A DNA stretch of 64,000 nucleotides from Vibrio splendidus (GTDB lineage Bacteria > Pseudomonadota > Gammaproteobacteria > Enterobacterales > Vibrionaceae): assembly GCF_002873455.1 (NCBI RefSeq), contig NZ_MCUN01000001.1, positions 1 through 64,000 on the forward strand, given 5' to 3'. Below the pieces are notes generated by a model that worked only from the letters and a program-made list of their open reading frames with translations, had not been told where the DNA came from and did no database searches. The position numbers and the translations under genes are program-made. Shown here one piece after another: positions 29,389-40,706 of the stretch (its first letter is position 1; every line of letters begins with the position of its first letter).

Positions 29389-29670
29389 ATGGATGCAGAA
29401 CAACTTCTTAGCGCAATGACACCTGAGGTCTACGACCGTCTAACTTTCGCAGTTGAAACTGGAAAATGGCCAGAAGGTACAGCGCTCTCTAAAGAACAAC
29501 GCGACTCGTGTATGCAAGCTGTTATGTTATATCAATCTAAACATAACTCTGAAGCTCAACATATGACAATTGCAGCTGGTGGTGAAATTAGCTTTAAATC
29601 CAAGTCTGAACTAAAAAAACAGTTTAAATCAGACCAAGACGATATTGTTAGGGTTAACCCGAATCATTGA
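29389..29670 (+). CDS. yeaC: YeaC family protein (DUF1315)
   Basis: The 93-aa cytoplasmic protein opens MDAEQLLSAMTPEVYDRLTFAVETGKWPEG, the conserved core of DUF1315 (E. coli YeaC). Function is unknown. In E. coli it also sits near msrB. It has a short hairpin after it (29689-29707). Confidence 0.9.
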   Translation: MDAEQLLSAMTPEVYDRLTFAVETGKWPEGTALSKEQRDSCMQAVMLYQSKHNSEAQHMTIAAGGEISFKSKSELKKQFKSDQDDIVRVNPNH

Positions 29671-29687
29671 GCTTAAATTACAACAAA

Positions 29688-29716
29688 GGGGTGGCACTGT
29701 GCCACCCATTTTATTG
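29688..29716 (+). terminator. Probable terminator after yeaC
   Basis: GGGTGGCAC / GTGCCACCC (29689-29707) followed by a T-rich tract interrupted by A. Confidence 0.6.
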
Positions 29717-29793
29717 TTAAGCTGTTTATTTATAAGCAATTAAACGATTCAGCTCACGTTAAACCTTTTGATTTACGTGAGGGTTCAGCTCAT

Positions 29794-29905
29794 GCGAAGG
29801 CTTTGCTAATGATGAAAGCTCTTGTTAGCTATGAACATTATTACTAACTACGAAAGCTCCGGTTAACAACGCAAATTATTACTAACACGAACATCTTGGT
29901 TCAAT
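29794..29905. repeat. Diverged ~38-bp direct repeats between yeaC and ansA
   Basis: Two units (29810-29848 and 29849-29886) share CGAAAGCTC/GAAAGCTC, GTTA and ATTATTACTAAC. Partial copies flank them. The core reads TAGTAATA on the other strand, as in the repeats after purF. Confidence 0.5.
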
Positions 29906-29921
29906 GAATAGCAAAACAAGC

Positions 29922-30938
29922 TTATAAGCTCATCTCACCGCGCAACACTTGTTGCATTTGATCCTTCACTTGTTCGTAGCTTAAGTTTTGGCTCAACAGG
30001 TAATGTAACTTCGCCAGTGCCGCTTCTGGTGTCATATCGTAACCACTGACAACTCCCGATTCTGCTAGTGCACAACCCGTCGCGTAACCACCCATGTTGA
30101 CTTTACCCGCCAAACACTGAGTTAGGTTAACTACAATGACACCTCGTTCTGATGCATCTTTTAAGTGCTGAAGTAGCTCTTGATTTTGTGGTGCGTTACC
30201 AACACCAAAAGTAAGCAGAATCATTGCGTTAACAGGCTGAAGTAGCGTGTTGCGAATCACCTCATGTGAGATACCTGGGTACATAGTGATTACACCGATC
30301 GGTTGTGGAGTAATGTTATGAACCTTGAAAGCACCTTCAGGTTGCTCGTTTACCTTTACGTTATTGCTGATCTGGATATTGATACCCGCTTCTAGCAATG
30401 GGGTTAGGTTTGGTGAGGTAAATGCATTGAAGCCATCAGCGTGTGATTTTGTGCTGCGGTTACCACGCATCAACTTGTTGTTGAAGAACAGTGTCACTTC
30501 GTTGATCGGGTAGTTCGCTGCAATGTGCAGAGCATTTAACAGGTTTGCTTGTCCGTCTGAACGTAATTCTGCTAATGGGATCTGAGAGCCCGTAACAATC
30601 ACAGGTTTGCCGAGGTTTTCCAACATGAATGACAGAGCTGAGGCGGTGTAAGCCATTGTGTCTGTACCGTGTAGGATAACGAAACCATCGTACTTATCGT
30701 AGTTCGCGCGAATATCATCAGCGATAGTCTGCCAATCAAGTGGTGTCATATCTGAAGAGTCCATTAATGGAGAGTATTCATGAATGGTGTACTCAGGCAT
30801 TTCTGGGCGATGGAATTCAGGCATGCCAGCTAGCTGCTTATCCATAAAACCTGCGACTGGGACATAGCCGTGGTCCAAAGACTTCTGCATGCCAATTGTG
30901 CCGCCGGTATACGCGATATAGATGTGTTTTCTTTCCAT
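29922..30938 (-). CDS. ansA: Cytoplasmic L-asparaginase I
   Basis: The 338-aa enzyme hydrolyses asparagine to aspartate and ammonia. Catalytic Thr14 is seen in AYTGGTIGM, and the second catalytic set in VILHGTDTMAYTASAL (near residue 90). There is no signal peptide, which separates it from periplasmic AnsB. Length matches E. coli AnsA (338). It lies downstream of sppA on the same strand, with a terminator between. Confidence 0.95.
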   Translation of the reverse strand: MERKHIYIAYTGGTIGMQKSLDHGYVPVAGFMDKQLAGMPEFHRPEMPEYTIHEYSPLMDSSDMTPLDWQTIADDIRANYDKYDGFVILHGTDTMAYTASALSFMLENLGKPVIVTGSQIPLAELRSDGQANLLNALHIAANYPINEVTLFFNNKLMRGNRSTKSHADGFNAFTSPNLTPLLEAGINIQISNNVKVNEQPEGAFKVHNITPQPIGVITMYPGISHEVIRNTLLQPVNAMILLTFGVGNAPQNQELLQHLKDASERGVIVVNLTQCLAGKVNMGGYATGCALAESGVVSGYDMTPEAALAKLHYLLSQNLSYEQVKDQMQQVLRGEMSL

Positions 30939-31000
30939 GGCGATTAATACTTAGTGTGATATAGGGAACAGGGGGGCGATTATAGCGAATTATCATGCAA

Positions 31001-31032
31001 TAAAAAGAGGCGCCTCACACAGAGGCACCTCT
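31001..31032 (-). terminator. Terminator after sppA
   Basis: On the minus strand AGAGGTGCCTC / GAGGCGCCTCT (one mismatch) is followed by TTTTTATT. Confidence 0.75.
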
Positions 31033-31056
31033 AGATAACAAAGCGTTGAGCTTATC

Positions 31057-32907
31057 TTATTGAACTTGGCAATTTAAGCAAAAAGCGTATCGGCCTTGTG
31101 GGTCGTTAAAGTTGCCTAACAGCTGGCTATCTTGAGCTAACTGCTGAGTAACAGGTTGTAAACTGCTTGGAATCATTGATTGAATATCAAAGCCTATCGA
31201 CATCTGAACTTGATTCATAAATTCTTGAATAAATTGTTCAGTCGTTGAAAGTGGTTCTTCTACCCAGTAGATGTTGTAGGTTTCAAGCTCTGCAAGTGAA
31301 GCAGCAGCTGCAATCGCATCATCAAAGTCACCAATTTCATCGACTAGACCTTTCTGGATTGCATCTTGGCCAGTCCATACTCGACCTTGAGCGATCTTGT
31401 CGACAGCATCGACTTCCATGCCGCGATTCTCTCCAACTAGGCTGATGAAACGGCGGTAACCGTTTTCAATACCCATTTGGAACGCATCTTTCGCGCCGTC
31501 GCTAAGCCCAGTTGTAATACCAAGACCAGAGAAAGGTGACGTACCAACGCCATCAGTGTAAACACCAATATCGTTCAACCCTTTTTCGAAGGTAGTGATA
31601 ACACTGAAAATACCAATCGAACCAGTTAAGGTCGTTGGTTGAGCCAGGATCTTGTCCGCACCCATCGAGATCCAGTAACCACCCGAAGCGGCAAGGCTAG
31701 ACATCGATACAACAACCGGCTTACCGGCTTCTTTAAGCGCTTCGACTTCGTTGCGAATCACTTCAGATGCAAAGGCGCTGCCACCTGGGCTGTCTACACG
31801 AAGTACAACGGCTTTTACTTGATCGTCGTTACGAGCTTGGCGAAGTAGTGCTGCTGTGGTATCGCCACCAACGGTGCCACGTGGCTGCTTACCATCCATT
31901 ATCGCGCCGCTGGCAACAATTACAGCAACATCGTGCGATTCACTTGTTAGGTCAGGAAGCATGGTTGTACGGTACTCGTAGTACCCAAACGCGTTATAGC
32001 TGTCTTGACCATCACTGCCGAAGACGTCAGCCAGTTCTAGTCGTACTTGCTGGCGAGTTGCCAGTTCGTCAACTAAACCAAGCTTCTCTGCCAGTTTTGC
32101 GATATCGCCATCAACCGACTCAAGGTCTTTTAAGAAAGAGTCCATGCTTGGGTTCAAGGTTTTAGCGTCGATCTGACGGTTGTTGCTCACGTCATCGACA
32201 TACGCACCCCAAAGTTGGCTTAACCAACGAGAAGCGGATTCTTTCGCTGCGTCTGACATATCGTCACGAATGAAAGGTTCGATTGCAGACTTATAAGTGC
32301 CGACACGGAACACATGTGTGTTCACGTCTAGCTTCTCTAATAAGGTTTTGTAGTAAAGCGAGTACGCGCTGTAGCCTTTAAGGAGAACACCACCATCGGG
32401 TGATAGGAAGACTTTATTGGCGTAGCTGGCTAAGTAATATTGGCTTTGGTTGTAAAAGTCACCCACAGCATAAATTGGTTTGCCAGTTGCTTTGAACTCG
32501 TTGAGTGCTTTAGCAATGTAGCGAAGCTTGGTCAGATTGGTTTCTGGCAGTTCTTTGAGTGCTAAAACGATACCAGTAACGTTGTCATCGTCTTTGGCGT
32601 AGCGAATCGTTCCAACAATATCAAACAGGACGTTCTCTTTTGGAAGGTCTTTGCCAAGCAGCGAACCCGTGACCGAATCCATCGGGTTGATGTAGCGACT
32701 TTGCTCCACGATAGGACCAGACAAGTTAAGTACTAAAGCCGATTCCTGTGGAACAGTGGGCTGAGTTGTGTCTGAGTGGAAGTATACAAAGTAGATGATG
32801 GCGATACTGAGTAAAAAGAAGAGGTTAACGAGCGCAAGACGCACAAACGTGATGAGCTTCCAAATCCCTTTAAAGATCATACCTATAAATTTGAATATCT
32901 TTTTCAT
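31057..32907 (-). CDS. sppA: Signal peptide peptidase SppA (67-kDa type)
   Basis: The 616-aa inner-membrane protease has one N-terminal membrane segment (about 20-43) and two tandem peptidase S49 domains. The catalytic Lys is in RVGTYKSAIEPF (near 205) and the Ser in SMSSLAASGGYWISMG (near 405). It degrades remnant signal peptides after leader peptidase cleavage. Gene order ansA-sppA-(fadH)-ydjA resembles E. coli. It is divergent from fadH. Confidence 0.95.
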   Translation of the reverse strand: MKKIFKFIGMIFKGIWKLITFVRLALVNLFFLLSIAIIYFVYFHSDTTQPTVPQESALVLNLSGPIVEQSRYINPMDSVTGSLLGKDLPKENVLFDIVGTIRYAKDDDNVTGIVLALKELPETNLTKLRYIAKALNEFKATGKPIYAVGDFYNQSQYYLASYANKVFLSPDGGVLLKGYSAYSLYYKTLLEKLDVNTHVFRVGTYKSAIEPFIRDDMSDAAKESASRWLSQLWGAYVDDVSNNRQIDAKTLNPSMDSFLKDLESVDGDIAKLAEKLGLVDELATRQQVRLELADVFGSDGQDSYNAFGYYEYRTTMLPDLTSESHDVAVIVASGAIMDGKQPRGTVGGDTTAALLRQARNDDQVKAVVLRVDSPGGSAFASEVIRNEVEALKEAGKPVVVSMSSLAASGGYWISMGADKILAQPTTLTGSIGIFSVITTFEKGLNDIGVYTDGVGTSPFSGLGITTGLSDGAKDAFQMGIENGYRRFISLVGENRGMEVDAVDKIAQGRVWTGQDAIQKGLVDEIGDFDDAIAAAASLAELETYNIYWVEEPLSTTEQFIQEFMNQVQMSIGFDIQSMIPSSLQPVTQQLAQDSQLLGNFNDPQGRYAFCLNCQVQ

Positions 32908-33144
32908 TATGTCTCCGCAGTGAGATCACGTGGCTTTAACAAGCAACAGTACTATTAATCTCAATAATATGAACTGCTTAGTATCCTACGATAATTCCCT
33001 AGCTCAAACTACACCAAGAATTGTTAATCGATATATATTCTCATTAAGTGTAGACAAATTAAGGGTTTCTGAACGATTAATACCTTCAGCATTATGATCG
33101 GTGTTACAAAAATGTAAACGGTTGTTTGAACTTTTGGTGATTGA

Positions 33145-35196
<2,052 letters not shown>

Positions 35197-35265
35197 AGCG
35201 GATTATCAAGCCTTAGAACATAGTTAAATGTTTTTGCTGAACTAGCTTGAAGTGGAAAAGTAAAT

Positions 35266-35300
35266 AAGGCTCCTAAGTCATAGATTTAGGAGCTTTTGTT
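35266..35300 (+). terminator. Terminator after fadH
   Basis: Stem GCTCCTAA / TTAGGAGC (35269-35293) followed by TTTTG. Confidence 0.75.
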
Positions 35301-35416
35301 GTTTCCGGTACCGTTTAAAACATTGCTTCAAATGGATAGCCGTTGAGATTTATTATCGTTTGTAATCTGTGCTACAGTTCAACTATACAAACAATAAAAA
35401 TTAGTAAGGACTTCAA

Positions 35417-35965
35417 ATGGATGCTTTGGATCTATTGCTCAACAGACGCTCTATTGCAAAACTCTCTGATCCAGCACCTGAAGGTGTGGCGTTAGAAAAT
35501 ATCATCAAAGCGGGCTTACGAGCTCCAGACCATGGAGCTCTAACACCATGGCGCTTTGTTATCGCGCAAGGTTCTGGTCTACAAAAGCTTTCAGACATCT
35601 TGGTGCGCGCCGCACAAGCCGATGAAAGCGAAGAAGCGGTGATTGAGAAAGTAAAGAAAGCGCCGTTTCGAGCACCTATGGTTATCACTGTCATCGCAAA
35701 AGTGACTGAACACGACAAAGTGCCGGCATTCGAACAACATCTTTCTGCAGGTTGCGCTGCACAAGCAATGCAAATGGCCGCAGTCGCGCAAGGTTTCCAA
35801 GGCTTTTGGCGCTCAGGTAAATGGATGTTCCACCCAGAGGTTCACCAAGCATTTGGCCTAGAAGGCGATGATGAAATTGTTGGTTTCTTATATCTAGGTA
35901 CGCCGGGTTGTACTCCAATGAAAGCCCCAGAGCGTGACTTCTCAAAGTTCGTCGAGTTCTTATAG
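35417..35965 (+). CDS. ydjA: YdjA-type nitroreductase
   Basis: The 182-aa FMN-dependent oxidoreductase starts MDALDLLLNRRSIAKLSDPAP. The FMN phosphate-site Arg residues are visible in NRRS, with the conserved GLRAPDHGALTPWRFV. A minimal size and GFWRSGKWMFHPEVH near residue 135 mark the YdjA subgroup. The physiological substrate is not known. A short hairpin without T-run follows (35979-35997). Confidence 0.92.
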   Translation: MDALDLLLNRRSIAKLSDPAPEGVALENIIKAGLRAPDHGALTPWRFVIAQGSGLQKLSDILVRAAQADESEEAVIEKVKKAPFRAPMVITVIAKVTEHDKVPAFEQHLSAGCAAQAMQMAAVAQGFQGFWRSGKWMFHPEVHQAFGLEGDDEIVGFLYLGTPGCTPMKAPERDFSKFVEFL

Positions 35966-36202
35966 ATACTTTGAAAGCAGCCCAACAAAGAGCTGCCCGA
36001 TTCGACTTACAAACTGAATCTTGCGATAAAAGCTATAATAGCCGTAGGTAGTTGAAATTCATCAGCAACTAAGAAATCTATAATTGCTAAGACTGATTCG
36101 ATAAAATCTAACAAATTAGTTAGTTTTTGAAACATATTTTATGCTCTCGCTTTGTGTCAAGAATTGCACATTGTCTTTAACTCAAACTTTGATATGATTC
36201 GT

Positions 36203-36328
36203 CGTGAAATTAGTAATCGTAATCATTGTTCAGAAGTCTGTGCCCTTTGTAGGAGAAGGATTCAAACTTTGTTAATGCAACGTGCGTGATACTGATAAAT
36301 AAGTCCACATTAATGTGGACTTTTTTAT
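36203..36328 (+). ncRNA. Candidate small RNA, about 125 nt
   Basis: A -35-like TTGTCT (36171-36176) and -10 TATGAT (36193-36198), 16 bp apart, would start transcription near 36204. About 100 nt later a perfect stem AAGTCCACAT / ATGTGGACTT (36301-36321), followed by TTTTTTA, forms a clean Rho-independent terminator. The body contains AGGAGAAGGA (36251-36260). No ORF of note ends there, so a stand-alone RNA is the simplest reading. I recognise no known family. Confidence 0.45.
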
Positions 36329-36486
36329 TGCCTGTGTTTTGTCATTCTATTCCTCTCTTAAGTTGACTTTCCTTTACCACGATATGTTGTGCTTGCTTGA
36401 TTTTAACTGAACAATATAGCGTGCTTTTCTATACTATTTACCTGCTATATTTTCTCGTATTTAACGAGAACCACCAACTTTGAGTA

Positions 36487-36500
36487 TTGATTTAGGTCAA
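36487..36500. promoter_or_regulatory. FNR-like site in the topB upstream gap
   Basis: TTGATTTAGGTCAA matches TTGAT-N4-ATCAA at nine of ten positions. A -10-like TAAATT follows at 36524. No gene starts within 300 bp on the + strand. Confidence 0.4.
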
Positions 36501-36768
36501 TAAAATCCTCAGGCTGACCAAGATAAATTCATTATTATTACGTTAGTTCTCTCTTTAGGAAAAATAAATAAAACCAATAATATAGTGTCAAAATCGTTGC
36601 TTTTTATAGAGTCATTGCAGGTAGTAGCCGAATAGTTATTGGAAGACTCAAAACAAGGAAGCTAGTAACGAAAGCTTATATCAGGCAAGTATTTAGCAAT
36701 GCATACTTACTAGTCAGTAGTTTTTTGAATGCTAACTGTATAAACAACCAGTTTTCCTTGATTTCTAG

Positions 36769-36792
36769 GGGCCACATTAGATAATGTGGCCC
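36769..36792 (+). promoter_or_regulatory. Strong hairpin in the topB leader
   Basis: GGGCCACATTA (36769-36779) pairs perfectly with TAATGTGGCCC (36782-36792), ending 27 bp before the topB ATG. The downstream TAATTGTTTG is only weakly T-rich. It could attenuate or end upstream transcription. Confidence 0.5.
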
Positions 36793-36818
36793 TAATTGTT
36801 TGTAGCGTCTGGAAAAAC

Positions 36819-38780
36819 ATGTCTCGTCTTATTATTGCTGAAAAACCAAGCCTAGGCCGCGCAATTGCCGCCGCATTACCGAACCCACAGAAGAAAGACC
36901 AAGGGTTTATCAAATGTGGCAATGGAGATGTGGTGACTTGGTGTATTGGACACTTATTGGAGCAGGTTGAGCCAGACGCTTACGATGACCGTTATAAGAA
37001 GTGGAACTTAGCCGATCTTCCTATTGTGCCTGAGCAATGGCAACTAAGACCTCGTAAGACGTCAAGCAAACAGCTCACGGTGATCCGAAAGCTATTGAAA
37101 GACGCAACCCAAATTGTCCATGCCGGAGACCCAGACAGAGAAGGGCAGCTGCTGGTTGATGAAGTGATCGATTACTGCAAGGTGTCTAAGGCCAAGAAAG
37201 AGTCGATGGACAGGCTACTGATCAGCGACTTGAATTTACCAGCCGTGAAGCGTGCGCTCTCTCAAATGCGCAGTAACCGAGACTTTATTCCACTGTCTAT
37301 TTCTGCTTTAGCACGCTCTAGAGCCGATTGGCTGTATGGCATGAACATGACTCGTGCTTATACCTTGCTTGGTCAGAAGGCGGGTTACCAAGGTGTGTTG
37401 TCGGTAGGGCGAGTGCAAACGCCTGTACTTGGTTTGGTTGTAAGACGTGATGAAGAAATTGAGAACTTCATTCCTAAAGATTACTTCACTCTGCACGCTT
37501 TGATCCCTTATCAAAATAACGGCCAGAGCTTTGATATTCGCGCGCGTTGGAAACCGAGCGAAGCGTGTAAGCCATGGCAAGATGAAGAAGGTCGCGTGCT
37601 CAACCGAAAGCTGGTTGAGAACGTGGCTAACCGGATTACGAATCAACCCGCGACGGTGACGGAATCAGAGCAGAAGCAAAGTAAACAAGCCGCACCACTG
37701 CCTTATTCGTTGTCAGCTTTGCAGATTGATGCGTCTAAGCGATTTGGCATGAGTGCTCAACAGGTGCTCGACACTTGTCAGTCGTTGTACGAGAAACACA
37801 AACTCATCACTTACCCGCGTTCTGACAGCCGCTACTTACCTAAAGATCATTATTCACAAAGAGAGTCGGTAGTGGATGCTATCGCTAACAATGCGAAAGA
37901 GCTGCAAAGTGGTGCTCAAGGTGCGGATCTTTCTCTTAAATCCAAAGCATGGAACGACAGCAAGGTTGATGCTCACCACGCGATAATTCCTACTCCGAAA
38001 AAGTCATCGGTGAACGGCCTGTCTGCCAACGAGATGAAAATCTATCAGCAAATCGCTCGTCAGTATTTAATGCAATTCTACCCACCTGCGATTTTTGCCG
38101 ATGCCAAGTTAGTCTTTGATATTGCTGGTGGCGTATTCATCGCAAAAGGGCGTCAGCTTATCAACCCAGGTTGGAAATTGTTGATGGGGAAAACGGATAC
38201 TGAAGAGAAAGGTGATGGCACAGATACGGTTCCTCCATTGGAAAAAGGAACTGTGTTGACGTGTCGTGAAGGCATTATTGGTGATAAGAAAACCGAACCA
38301 CCAAAGCACTTTACGGAAGCGACGTTGCTACAAGCGATGACTGGTATTGCGCGCTTTGTAGCAAATAAAGATCTCAAAGCTATCTTGAAAGAGACCGATG
38401 GCCTTGGAACCGAGGCAACTCGTGCGGGTATTCTAGATACTTTGTTCAAAAGACAACTGTTAACGCGACAAGGCAAGAGTATTCATAGCAGCCCTGCGGG
38501 AAGAGGTTTGATTAATGCCTTACCTGAGGACTCGACTTTTCCAGACATGACGGCTCACTGGGAGCATCAGTTGCAAGGTATGGCTGAACGAAACCAAGCG
38601 TATCAACCCTTCATGCAAGCGCTAGAAAGCAAGATCGACGGCTTGATGGGCAAGGTAAAAACGGGTGAAGTTCCTGAGTCTCTGCGTCATCTTCCTAAAG
38701 TCGAAAGGCCAGCGTTCAAGCGCCGTAAAGGCGGTAGTGCTAAAAAGAAAACGTATGCTAAGAAAGGTACGAAAAGCTAA
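36819..38780 (+). CDS. topB: DNA topoisomerase III
   Basis: The 653-aa type IA topoisomerase, exactly the E. coli length, starts at ATG 36819 (MSRLIIAEKPSLGRAIAAALP). The open frame extends 11 codons 5' into the leader hairpin without support. The TOPRIM acidic motif GDPDREGQLLVDE and the active-site Tyr in LITYPRSDSRYLP are present. A basic tail (RRKGGSAKKKTYAKKGTK) ends it. It decatenates DNA and acts with RecQ and SSB. Confidence 0.96.
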   Translation: MSRLIIAEKPSLGRAIAAALPNPQKKDQGFIKCGNGDVVTWCIGHLLEQVEPDAYDDRYKKWNLADLPIVPEQWQLRPRKTSSKQLTVIRKLLKDATQIVHAGDPDREGQLLVDEVIDYCKVSKAKKESMDRLLISDLNLPAVKRALSQMRSNRDFIPLSISALARSRADWLYGMNMTRAYTLLGQKAGYQGVLSVGRVQTPVLGLVVRRDEEIENFIPKDYFTLHALIPYQNNGQSFDIRARWKPSEACKPWQDEEGRVLNRKLVENVANRITNQPATVTESEQKQSKQAAPLPYSLSALQIDASKRFGMSAQQVLDTCQSLYEKHKLITYPRSDSRYLPKDHYSQRESVVDAIANNAKELQSGAQGADLSLKSKAWNDSKVDAHHAIIPTPKKSSVNGLSANEMKIYQQIARQYLMQFYPPAIFADAKLVFDIAGGVFIAKGRQLINPGWKLLMGKTDTEEKGDGTDTVPPLEKGTVLTCREGIIGDKKTEPPKHFTEATLLQAMTGIARFVANKDLKAILKETDGLGTEATRAGILDTLFKRQLLTRQGKSIHSSPAGRGLINALPEDSTFPDMTAHWEHQLQGMAERNQAYQPFMQALESKIDGLMGKVKTGEVPESLRHLPKVERPAFKRRKGGSAKKKTYAKKGTKS

Positions 38781-38782
38781 TT

Positions 38783-38810
38783 GCTAAGAACTAAGAACTA
38801 AGAACTAAAA
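38783..38810 (+). repeat. Short CTAAGAA tandem repeat
   Basis: Three direct copies of CTAAGAA and a degenerate fourth follow the topB stop. Confidence 0.6.
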
Positions 38811-38833
38811 GCTATCCATTGGAGGTATCGGAA

Positions 38834-39835
38834 TTACCGTCCGACTTTACGCCCACAACGCTTAAATAGTTGCTGCCAGTAATCTACATGGCGGCGCGTG
38901 GATGACCGAAAGGCGTGATGTGCATCTTTGATGGGAAAGTAATAACTGTGTAGTTCAGGTTGTGCGTCAAACATCCCAAGTTGCGGGGCTAACTGCTGAT
39001 AGTAGCCATCCAATTGCGCCATGTAGGGCTGAACTTTGTCTATGTATTGCTGTTCGAACACATTGTTGAGATAACGAAACTTGGTCGTGTCTCGTTGTTT
39101 ACCACAGATGATATTGTGATCAAAAGTTGTCAGCTGTTTGGTGATGGTATCAAGTTCGGCCGAAGCTCGCGTGAGCGAGTAGTATAAATCCCCGAGCGTA
39201 GAGCTCTTTTCTAAGACTTCTTGAACCTCAGTAGTCTTTCCCGAAACGAGCGGAACGTTTAACGCTTGATTGATATGTTCTAAGGCATCACTGGTTTGTC
39301 GTACCTGATCGCCTATATCAGCACGTAACCACTGACTACCACGCATCTGAGACTGCATCGCATCGCTGGCATAGATTAGATTCCACTGGTGCCGCGGAAA
39401 CTGTGCGAGTTTCTGCTGCTCGATTTCTTTCAGTAGTTCTACGACCTCAGGGTCTGATTCGCTACCGGATAAACATTTCCCAACACCTGCAAGTAGGGCG
39501 ACTTGATAATCGTAATTACGAAACTCATCCGCGACCTTCCCCAGAACCGAATTTTTTTCTGCAATTAGGTTGAATAATCCGCATTGTCGAAGCTGGTAAC
39601 TGTCGATGAGACCGATAGAAAGCGAGGGCACGTCAAGCAGCAGTTCTCGCTTTCTCGGTAGGCTTTCAAATTCCCATTCATCTTTTATCTCGTCGGCACC
39701 TTGTACTCTGGCTATCTTAGTTTGGTAGTCGTCGAATAAGCCTCCGGGGCCATCACTGAAACAGCCCGCTATCATCACCGTCAGACAAAACAGTGTTGAG
39801 TGTTTAACTAGGTTTGAGAGAGGGCCATCATTCAT
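38834..39835 (-). CDS. DUF3080 lipoprotein
   Basis: The 333-aa precursor has a lipobox (VMIAGC, Cys25) after an N-terminal hydrophobic stretch. The mature part is largely helical, with LPRKRELLLDVPSLSIGLIDSYQLRQCGLF, the conserved region of DUF3080 (gammaproteobacterial, unknown function). It begins 8 bp after the SDR stop, so it is probably translated from the same message. It is the last gene of the Fur-box operon proposed here. Confidence 0.83.
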   Translation of the reverse strand: MNDGPLSNLVKHSTLFCLTVMIAGCFSDGPGGLFDDYQTKIARVQGADEIKDEWEFESLPRKRELLLDVPSLSIGLIDSYQLRQCGLFNLIAEKNSVLGKVADEFRNYDYQVALLAGVGKCLSGSESDPEVVELLKEIEQQKLAQFPRHQWNLIYASDAMQSQMRGSQWLRADIGDQVRQTSDALEHINQALNVPLVSGKTTEVQEVLEKSSTLGDLYYSLTRASAELDTITKQLTTFDHNIICGKQRDTTKFRYLNNVFEQQYIDKVQPYMAQLDGYYQQLAPQLGMFDAQPELHSYYFPIKDAHHAFRSSTRRHVDYWQQLFKRCGRKVGR

Positions 39836-39842
39836 CTACGGG

Positions 39843-40529
39843 TTACCAGTCTATTTCGCTGCCATCGAAATTGAAGAAGTGACCACTTACTTCAGTATTC
39901 GCAGACTCGATGACTTTTATAAGACCAGAAGCTGAGGTGTCGGTGTCGATCAGAGCATTAGGGCCGCCCATTTCGGTCTGTACCCAACCAGGATGCAGAG
40001 CTAGCACCGTAACGCCGTTATCGGTTAAGTCGTTACTTAAGCTCTTCACAACGGAGTTTAGAGCGGCTTTGGAGGAGCGATAGATGTAGCCGCCTCCTGA
40101 GGTGTTCTCGGACATGCTACCGACTCTGGAAGACAGGCAGGCGATCTTTTTGACGTCACTAATTTGTATAAGAGGTAATAGAGCCTCGACAAGCTTCAGT
40201 GGAGCAATGGTGTTGACTTCGAATACACGGCGCCACTCTTCGACATCGGTATTACCCAGTCCGTAGCCTTTAGGGCCATAGTAGCCAGCGTTGTTGATCA
40301 AGATATCAATCGATTCTATTTTCGAAGAGAGTTGGGTTACTGCTTGGTAATCGGTTATCTCCAATTGAATGCAGGTCAGGTTGGTGTTGTGGCCTGCGAG
40401 TGAAAGCAGTTCTTTTGCTGAATTGGCATCACGATAGGTCGCGTATACCTTGTGATTCCCTTTTAAGTATTGCTGAGTCAGGCTTAAGCCAATACCGCGA
40501 TTTGCTCCAGTAATGAAAATAACGTTCAT
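39843..40529 (-). CDS. Short-chain dehydrogenase/reductase, CsgA-like
   Basis: The 228-aa Rossmann enzyme has a TGANRGIG cofactor loop (residues 7-14), NNAGYYG (about 81-87), a catalytic Ser in CLSSRVGS and YRSSKAALN as the YxxxK pair. This set is intact. The family includes C-factor (CsgA-like) and carbonyl reductases. The substrate is unknown. It lies between a 41-aa membrane protein gene and the DUF3080 gene on the same strand. Confidence 0.9.
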   Translation of the reverse strand: MNVIFITGANRGIGLSLTQQYLKGNHKVYATYRDANSAKELLSLAGHNTNLTCIQLEITDYQAVTQLSSKIESIDILINNAGYYGPKGYGLGNTDVEEWRRVFEVNTIAPLKLVEALLPLIQISDVKKIACLSSRVGSMSENTSGGGYIYRSSKAALNSVVKSLSNDLTDNGVTVLALHPGWVQTEMGGPNALIDTDTSASGLIKVIESANTEVSGHFFNFDGSEIDW

Positions 40530-40554
40530 GGTGGTTCCTTTTTAGTTCAATTAG

Positions 40555-40680
40555 TTAAGTCTGATGGCTTAACACGAGAAAATCAACGCTCCACCAACTG
40601 GCCATTAGCATTCCTACAAAAATCATTACTGCTGCCATTGAGCCGCAGATCACCCCAAAGATGAGTATTAGGTTTTTCAT
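40555..40680 (-). CDS. 41-aa predicted inner-membrane protein
   Basis: ATG at 40680 opens a 41-codon frame ending in TAA at 40555. It begins MKNLILIFGVICGSM and is hydrophobic from residue 4 to about 27, then has a WW pair and a polar end. That is one membrane span. A GAGA ribosome-binding site lies about eight bases upstream. It starts 27 bp after a perfect Fur-type palindrome and ends 25 bp before the SDR gene, so it probably heads that operon. No family recognised. Confidence 0.65.
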   Translation of the reverse strand: MKNLILIFGVICGSMAAVMIFVGMLMASWWSVDFLVLSHQT

Positions 40681-40706
40681 TGCTGTCTCTTTTTGAAAAT
40701 AAAGCT

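Larger units (their letters stand above)
35966..36818. other. 853-bp gap between ydjA and topB
   Basis: AT-rich sequence with no convincing protein gene. It holds a sigma70-like promoter plus terminator unit (candidate sRNA, 36203-36328), a 7-bp hairpin (36452-36470), an FNR-like site (36487-36500) and a strong hairpin in the topB leader (36769-36792). Confidence 0.6.

Noticed and set aside
36194..36289. 31-codon frame with C-x3-C-x2-C inside the candidate sRNA
   Set aside because: Its ATG overlaps the -10 element and has no ribosome-binding site, so translation is unlikely.
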